From positions 186,001 through 250,000 of the forward strand of contig NZNV01000010.1 in the NCBI GenBank assembly GCA_002695025.1: a DNA stretch of 64,000 bases, given 5' to 3'. The stretch is from Owenweeksia sp. (lineage in GTDB: Bacteria > Bacteroidota > Bacteroidia > Flavobacteriales > Schleiferiaceae). Shown in pieces: positions 59,465 to 64,000 of this stretch; positions within the stretch are counted from its first letter, which is position 1, and the number at the start of each line of letters is the position of its first letter. A program made the position numbers and the translations under genes. A model generated the notes under the pieces. That model ran no database searches. It worked only from the letters and a program-made list of their open reading frames with translations, and was not told where the DNA came from.

Positions 59465-61657
59465 TTACTGCCGCATGATACGCTTCACAGCAACACCCTG
59501 GTCTGTTGTTATCTTGAGGTGGTAAATGCCTCTGGCCATGTCACTGATGTCCATATCGGCCTTTTCGCTACCATCTACAGTCCTGCTCTTGAGGAGCTTG
59601 CCGTTTGGTGCGTAGACTTCAATCAGCATGTTTTGAGTACCAATACCCTTGTTTTCAACGTACACCCTTCCGGTTGTAGGGTTAGGGTACACCGCAAGCT
59701 CCGCTATATTGAACTCTTCTATACCAATACCACAAGTATCTACGTAAATCTCAAAACTAGCGGTGTCCGAAGGACAGGCAGCACCACTTACTACATATTG
59801 GATAATATAGGTGGCATTAGATGCAGCAGCCGAAGGATCAAACATACTACCATTAAGGGCGCCTGAGGCGTCAGCATCAATCCATACTCCACCGCTTTGG
59901 GCGTTGGGATCCAGGTACGTGGACATATCCACTACTCCCCCGGTATCACATATCGTATCGCGATCACCCATTCCGGCATTGGTGGGCGTTCCAACAATTC
60001 CCATAACAGAATCCATAGGGCTGATGCAAGCTCCGCTTATTACCATTTCGTAGAGGTAATAGTAACGGGTTGGCCCGAAGTCGGAACTATCCACCGTTAC
60101 CAGGTTGCTGGCCCCGTACGGGTAATTAGCTCCGCCAGTTGGGCGGTATAGAATACCGGGTCCGGAAATGGGGATGGTATTGATGAAGTACACCCCGGGG
60201 GTAAGGAATATACCTACCTCTTTCTGAGCGGTATCGGCTCCACCAAAACTGATAATGTCACTAACCTGCATGGTGTCCGTTCTTGCCGGGTCCTGTATGG
60301 CTACTACAAAATTAAGGGCTCCGTTCACCGCGAAGGTAGCGGAGTCAATCCTTACATCCTGGTACACCGTAATCCACTGTCCGTTTATGAAGTTACCCGT
60401 AGGGTAGGTGTTTGAAGTGATGTTAAATGAAGGTCCTACCACAGAGCTGGGTCCGCTGCTCAATATTGCACTGGCCTTAAACTTGGTGTCTGCAGTTATA
60501 TTGGCGGCAATTGCATTGCCATAGGTAAGGAATTCACCGGCATCATCAAACCACATTACATCCGTAGCAGTAGTGTTAGCTGAAAGGGTTACAACACCAG
60601 GCCCACAGGTACTATCACCCGTTAATGCCGGAGCCGTAAGACCGGTGCAGCTTACACACGCATCTACCCTGATGTTAAATACCGCAGTATCTGCAGGGCA
60701 ACCAGCGGCAGCAGGCACCGAACGCACAACCTTGTAATTACCGGCCGTAAGAAGTGAAGGATCAAACATACTTCCGGACAGGGCGGCTGAAGCATTGGTA
60801 GTAGAGTACGTTCCTCCGGCACTGGCTCCGTCCGGAAGGTAGGTGTTCAGATTAATCGCAGCATCGCTGGTACAATAAGCCAGGTTTACATCTTCACCGG
60901 CATAGGCCACAATGTAAGAAGTAACGCTTACCGGGCTACCGAGGCAAACTTCACTTACCACCAGGTCAAAAGTATAGTAAATACGTGCCTGAGAGGTGAA
61001 GTTGGTACTGTCAATGCTCATAAGGCCAGGTAATACATAAGGGTAAACGGCTCCACCCGTGGCCCTGAATAAGAGGCCGGTACCGGCCAAAACCGTAACA
61101 TTCATAAAGTAAACGCCTGGCGTGAGAACCACTCCCACTTCAACCTGGTAATCAGCCGTAGCAGCTCCGGTGGTAAACTCCTTTCCGCGCTGTATCTCGG
61201 TGATTCCACTGTCGTCCGAGGATATAACTACCTGGGCGGTAAGTACTCCGTTAGACCGTACGGTCATACTGTCGATACGAATAGTATCCATCACCGTAAT
61301 CCACTGGCCGTTGGTGAAATTACCGAAGCCGTTGACCGATATCGAGGTCAATGGGCCTACGTGACCACTGTTTCCGGCAGGTACTACCTCGTTCAGGGTT
61401 ACGGTGGTATCCCTGAAGGTTTGGAAGGCCAGGACATCTCCGGAAAGATCTACCTGGTTGGCCCCATTAAAATGGGCTACATAGTTACCCGGGGATGCCG
61501 TAAAACCGGTTAAACCGGCCGTACAAAGCGTGTCGTCCACAATGTTTGACACAAAGGGCAAACAGTTCACCATACTCTGCTGCTGCATCGTTTGGGAAAA
61601 TGCAAGGGAACTTGTCAGGCAAAAGATTGCCCAAAAAGCTAGTAATCGTTTTTCCAT
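59465..61657 (-). CDS. Large secreted protein with duplicated domains and a T9SS type-A sorting signal
   Basis: A 730-residue exported protein. Signal 1-21 (ends AFS). Two homologous beta-rich units (about 100-260 and 425-560) share NGQWITV-D-RIDS, EVG--LTPGVYF-N, G-L-R-TGGA-YPY and a C-terminal cysteine. Each is followed by a segment containing ALSGSMFDPS / ALNGSMFDPS and a CPADTAVFNIRVD-like end. The last ~80 residues are a T9SS type-A domain (VYPNPTTGRVYVENKG, GIYHLKITTDQG). The first unit is preceded by an N-terminal region ending near 100. No enzyme domain is recognised; a surface or adhesin role is likely. Its sorting domain is nearly the same as in the neighbouring gene. Confidence 0.85.
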   Translation of the reverse strand: MEKRLLAFWAIFCLTSSLAFSQTMQQQSMVNCLPFVSNIVDDTLCTAGLTGFTASPGNYVAHFNGANQVDLSGDVLAFQTFRDTTVTLNEVVPAGNSGHVGPLTSISVNGFGNFTNGQWITVMDTIRIDSMTVRSNGVLTAQVVISSDDSGITEIQRGKEFTTGAATADYQVEVGVVLTPGVYFMNVTVLAGTGLLFRATGGAVYPYVLPGLMSIDSTNFTSQARIYYTFDLVVSEVCLGSPVSVTSYIVAYAGEDVNLAYCTSDAAINLNTYLPDGASAGGTYSTTNASAALSGSMFDPSLLTAGNYKVVRSVPAAAGCPADTAVFNIRVDACVSCTGLTAPALTGDSTCGPGVVTLSANTTATDVMWFDDAGEFLTYGNAIAANITADTKFKASAILSSGPSSVVGPSFNITSNTYPTGNFINGQWITVYQDVRIDSATFAVNGALNFVVAIQDPARTDTMQVSDIISFGGADTAQKEVGIFLTPGVYFINTIPISGPGILYRPTGGANYPYGASNLVTVDSSDFGPTRYYYLYEMVISGACISPMDSVMGIVGTPTNAGMGDRDTICDTGGVVDMSTYLDPNAQSGGVWIDADASGALNGSMFDPSAAASNATYIIQYVVSGAACPSDTASFEIYVDTCGIGIEEFNIAELAVYPNPTTGRVYVENKGIGTQNMLIEVYAPNGKLLKSRTVDGSEKADMDISDMARGIYHLKITTDQGVAVKRIMRQ

Positions 61658-61832
61658 GGTTCTTTCATTTAAGTTTAGAATAGGACTATGAAATTAATTA
61701 ATTATCAGACACCTTATACCTGCATTAAAATTCAACCACTCAGGTTTACTTTATACAACTGTAGTTCAATGCATTAAACCTTTATCTATTTACCCCCTAT
61801 CTTGAAAATTTCATTTTAACGGGCACGGTAAA

Positions 61833-61860
61833 TAAAAAAAGCCCCCGAAACGGGGGCTTT
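61833..61860 (-). terminator. Terminator of the T9SS protein gene at 61884
   Basis: AAAGCCCCCG (61838-61847) pairs with CGGGGGCTTT (61851-61860), an AAA loop, with a run of T on the minus strand. It is 23 bp past the stop. Confidence 0.9.
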
Positions 61861-61883
61861 CTCATTAACTATTTCCTTGAGGA

Positions 61884-64000
61884 TTATTGGCGTGAGATCC
61901 TTCGGATAATCACACCTTCATCAGTGGTAACTCTCAGGTTGTAAATTCCACGGGCAAACTTGCTAAGATCTACCTCAGCGCGATCGTTGCCATTGAAATT
62001 TTCTCTCTTGAGGAGTTTGCCATTAAGAGCGTATACCTCAACCAGCATAGATTGAGTTCCTATGCCGTGGTTTTCAATATATACCTTTCCGGAAGTAGGA
62101 TTAGGATACACCATAACGTCCTTACCAGCCAAGTTCTCATCCAGGTTGATTCCCGCAATAGTAACGGAATCCTGGAAGGTATCGGTACCACAAGGACCTG
62201 TAATGGTCAGCGTAACCTGATAACCTCCATTGTTGGTATAGTTATGCACAGGGTTTTGAGTGGCAGCGGTATTACCGTCACCAAAGTTCCAGCTCCATGA
62301 TGTAGCACCTACTGAATTATCGGTAAAGGTAACCGCAAGGTTGGTCATGGTTGCAGAACCAAGCACATAGCTAAAGCCTGCATTCAGAGGACCGGATACC
62401 GTAACAAAGGTAAATGGCCCCGCAGGTGCACTGGTATCACCAGAAGCGCATATATCCCTAACGTAGAAGTCATAACTGGTTCCTGGCTGCAGACCGGTCA
62501 CGGTAGTAGTAACATTGGAAGTAGTTACTACGGTTCCTGATCCAATGCTGAAACCGGTGGTTCCGTATTCCACGATGCTGGATTGGGTTGTACCACTACC
62601 AGCAGTCCAGCTCAAAGCAGCCTGGTTACAGGTAATGCTACCCGCTGCCAGGGCAGAAGGTGCAGGGCAAGCTACCGCTGCTCCGGTGATTGAGATATCA
62701 TCCAGGGCGATATCGCCAGCACAGCAACCGTTGGACACTCCACGGAAACGAACCTGAATAGTCATACCGCTGTACGCTGAAAGGTCAACTATGGTATCAT
62801 TATAAGGATCGGACTGTGAAGTGTTGAACTGACCGGTAAGCAGGTTCAAGTCTCTGTCCCATCCGCTTCCGGCATTAACATCCACGTGGAGGTCAGCCAT
62901 CTGCGTTCCGAACATGTGGAAGTAGTACTTCAGTTCGGGATTGGAGATATTGCTCAGATTGATCATTGGAGAGATCAGCATAGTGGAATCTCCGGCAGTT
63001 GATCCTGATACATCCGCAGTTACGAACACCCCTCCCGTAGCCGGAGCCAGGGTATTATCACGATCCGGACCGGTAGAGGTGCCGGATGTGGTTTGAGGAG
63101 TGTTTCTGAATTCCCAGGAATAACCTCCGCTGGAAGAAGTTCCGGGGTTGTTGGAAATGATAGTCCAGCAACTGTCCACACCATCCCAATGGCCTACAGA
63201 GGCTCCTTCAAAGTCATAGCTGTAAGGCGCCATGTACGACACACATTCCGTACATAAGCTGATAGGTCCGATCCAGACACTTACGTCACCAAGACCGCAA
63301 CTATCCCGAACATATACATCGTAGCAGGTAGCAGGGGTTAATCCTGAGATCATAAACGGAGAAGCCGTTGTACTCAATATGGTTCCGCTTCCGGGAGTAT
63401 AGCCGGCAGGGCCGTACTCAACGTTATAGTTTGTGCCTACGCCACCACCAATCCAGCTAACCGTAGCTGAAGTGGAAGAAGTACTTACCAGGGTAGCGTT
63501 GGTAGGCGGAGGACAGCTTGGAGGTGTACAGTTAGTGGTAAAGCTGGTTAAGCTATCATCTACTGACAGGCCTCCCCGTGCGGTATGCGAACCTACCAGG
63601 ATCGTTCCAAACGGATCATACACATCAAAACCTATTTCTGCAGGGAAACCACCCAGTTGTGTTATCCTTACCACGGTAGGCATGCTATCGCACAATGCCA
63701 CTGAAACCGGCCCGAAAGAGGTTCCTGTAGTAAAGCCACTACCGATGGTAGTAACCGGAATACCATTCTGGTAGAAAGTGATCTCAGCACCGTTCCATCC
63801 GTCACCGAAGGTATCAAACAGATCTACCATATAGTTACACTTATCGGTGGTATCACAAACTTCAGTGTAGAAGGTGAAAGGGCCGGCCCAGATGGACACA
63901 TCGCCAGGGCCGCAACTATCACGTACATAGAAATCATATTGTGTGGCTGCTGCCAAACCGGTGATCACTGTAGTATCATTAGCTGAAGTGGCAGAAGTTC
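61884..64000 (-). CDS. Multidomain fibronectin-III/MAM-like/PKD secreted protein with T9SS sorting signal, 5'-truncated
   Basis: An exported surface protein whose N-terminal part lies beyond the window: the frame stays open to base 64000, and the apparent GTG start at 63968 is internal to a fibronectin repeat. From the N-side: fibronectin-III units ending (V/A)RDSCG-GDVS-W-GP (repeated), a beta unit with DTFGDGWNGAEITFYQ, a second fibronectin unit, a MAM-like region (SYDFEGASVGHWDG, ALDDISITG) that resembles receptor-type adhesion domains, a third fibronectin unit, a PKD domain (SWSWNFGDGNTAATQNPVHNY) and a T9SS type-A domain (VYPNPTSGKVYIENHG). No enzyme domain is visible. The 226 bp to the next gene hold only the terminator and no other ORF. 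Confidence 0.9.
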   Translation of the reverse strand, partial: TSATSANDTTVITGLAAATQYDFYVRDSCGPGDVSIWAGPFTFYTEVCDTTDKCNYMVDLFDTFGDGWNGAEITFYQNGIPVTTIGSGFTTGTSFGPVSVALCDSMPTVVRITQLGGFPAEIGFDVYDPFGTILVGSHTARGGLSVDDSLTSFTTNCTPPSCPPPTNATLVSTSSTSATVSWIGGGVGTNYNVEYGPAGYTPGSGTILSTTASPFMISGLTPATCYDVYVRDSCGLGDVSVWIGPISLCTECVSYMAPYSYDFEGASVGHWDGVDSCWTIISNNPGTSSSGGYSWEFRNTPQTTSGTSTGPDRDNTLAPATGGVFVTADVSGSTAGDSTMLISPMINLSNISNPELKYYFHMFGTQMADLHVDVNAGSGWDRDLNLLTGQFNTSQSDPYNDTIVDLSAYSGMTIQVRFRGVSNGCCAGDIALDDISITGAAVACPAPSALAAGSITCNQAALSWTAGSGTTQSSIVEYGTTGFSIGSGTVVTTSNVTTTVTGLQPGTSYDFYVRDICASGDTSAPAGPFTFVTVSGPLNAGFSYVLGSATMTNLAVTFTDNSVGATSWSWNFGDGNTAATQNPVHNYTNNGGYQVTLTITGPCGTDTFQDSVTIAGINLDENLAGKDVMVYPNPTSGKVYIENHGIGTQSMLVEVYALNGKLLKRENFNGNDRAEVDLSKFARGIYNLRVTTDEGVIIRRISRQ

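Noticed and set aside
63433..63774. Plus-strand frame opposite the last T9SS protein
   Set aside because: Its Pro/Val-rich translation is an artefact of fibronectin-repeat codon use on the other strand.

Overview
The window looks like a chromosome segment of a free-living member of the Bacteroidota (Flavobacteriia or a close relative). The evidence is a SusC/SusD pair, three secreted proteins with type IX secretion (T9SS) C-terminal sorting domains, many SPII lipoproteins, DUF4199/LuxR and HisKA_2/LytTR regulators, TAnnTTTG-type -7 promoter elements and almost no Shine-Dalgarno sequences. I see no tRNA, rRNA, CRISPR array, integrase or classical insertion sequence.

Layout. 1-3050: the 3' part of proA, then a small GIY-YIG gene lying inside a nest of palindromic repeats, then a DUF4932 lipoprotein with an HEFSH motif. 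3371-9685: a small secreted protein and a complete RND efflux operon (adaptor, HAE1 pump, TolC-like outer-membrane factor). 9937-12848: a TPR sensor kinase and a LytTR response regulator. 13073-29196: the most striking accessory region, a membrane-anchored HEMTH protein followed by two giant genes of a Tc (toxin complex) ABC toxin: a fused TcB-TcC protein (2436 aa) with an AT-rich variable C-terminal domain, and a TcA protein (2694 aa). 29341-35378: small housekeeping and stress genes with a second full copy of the repeat and a LuxR/DUF4199 pair associated with perfect inverted repeats. 35542-38724: an S41 peptidase, a flavin/pyridoxamine-type stress protein and a small unknown protein. 39237-54269: a polysaccharide utilisation locus (PUL) on the minus strand: SusC, SusD, LamG lipoprotein, CARDB surface protein, two tandem GH144 enzymes, an esterase and a GH3 beta-glucosidase; the family combination points to beta-1,2-glucan. 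54408-59332: small proteins, ferritin, a glutaryl-CoA-dehydrogenase-like enzyme and a prolyl oligopeptidase. 59465-64000: two large T9SS-exported proteins, the second running off the window.

How the genes work together. In the PUL, SusC/SusD and the LamG lipoprotein would bind and import glucan fragments, the two lipoprotein GH144 enzymes would cut beta-1,2-glucan, the GH3 would finish the oligosaccharides to glucose, and the esterase would remove acyl substituents. In the Tc locus, TcA would form the pore and receptor-binding pentamer, and the TcB-TcC cocoon would deliver the C-terminal effector, which I tentatively read as a lysozyme-like domain. The kinase/regulator pair just upstream is a plausible but unproven controller.

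Newest-looking observations: (1) a ~120-bp element with inverted ends, present twice at full length, which in both places supplies the last codons and the stop codon of a neighbouring gene and which surrounds a GIY-YIG nuclease gene; (2) sharp composition breaks inside both Tc genes; (3) inverted repeats at the LuxR/DUF4199 pair, one overlapping a -7 promoter element.
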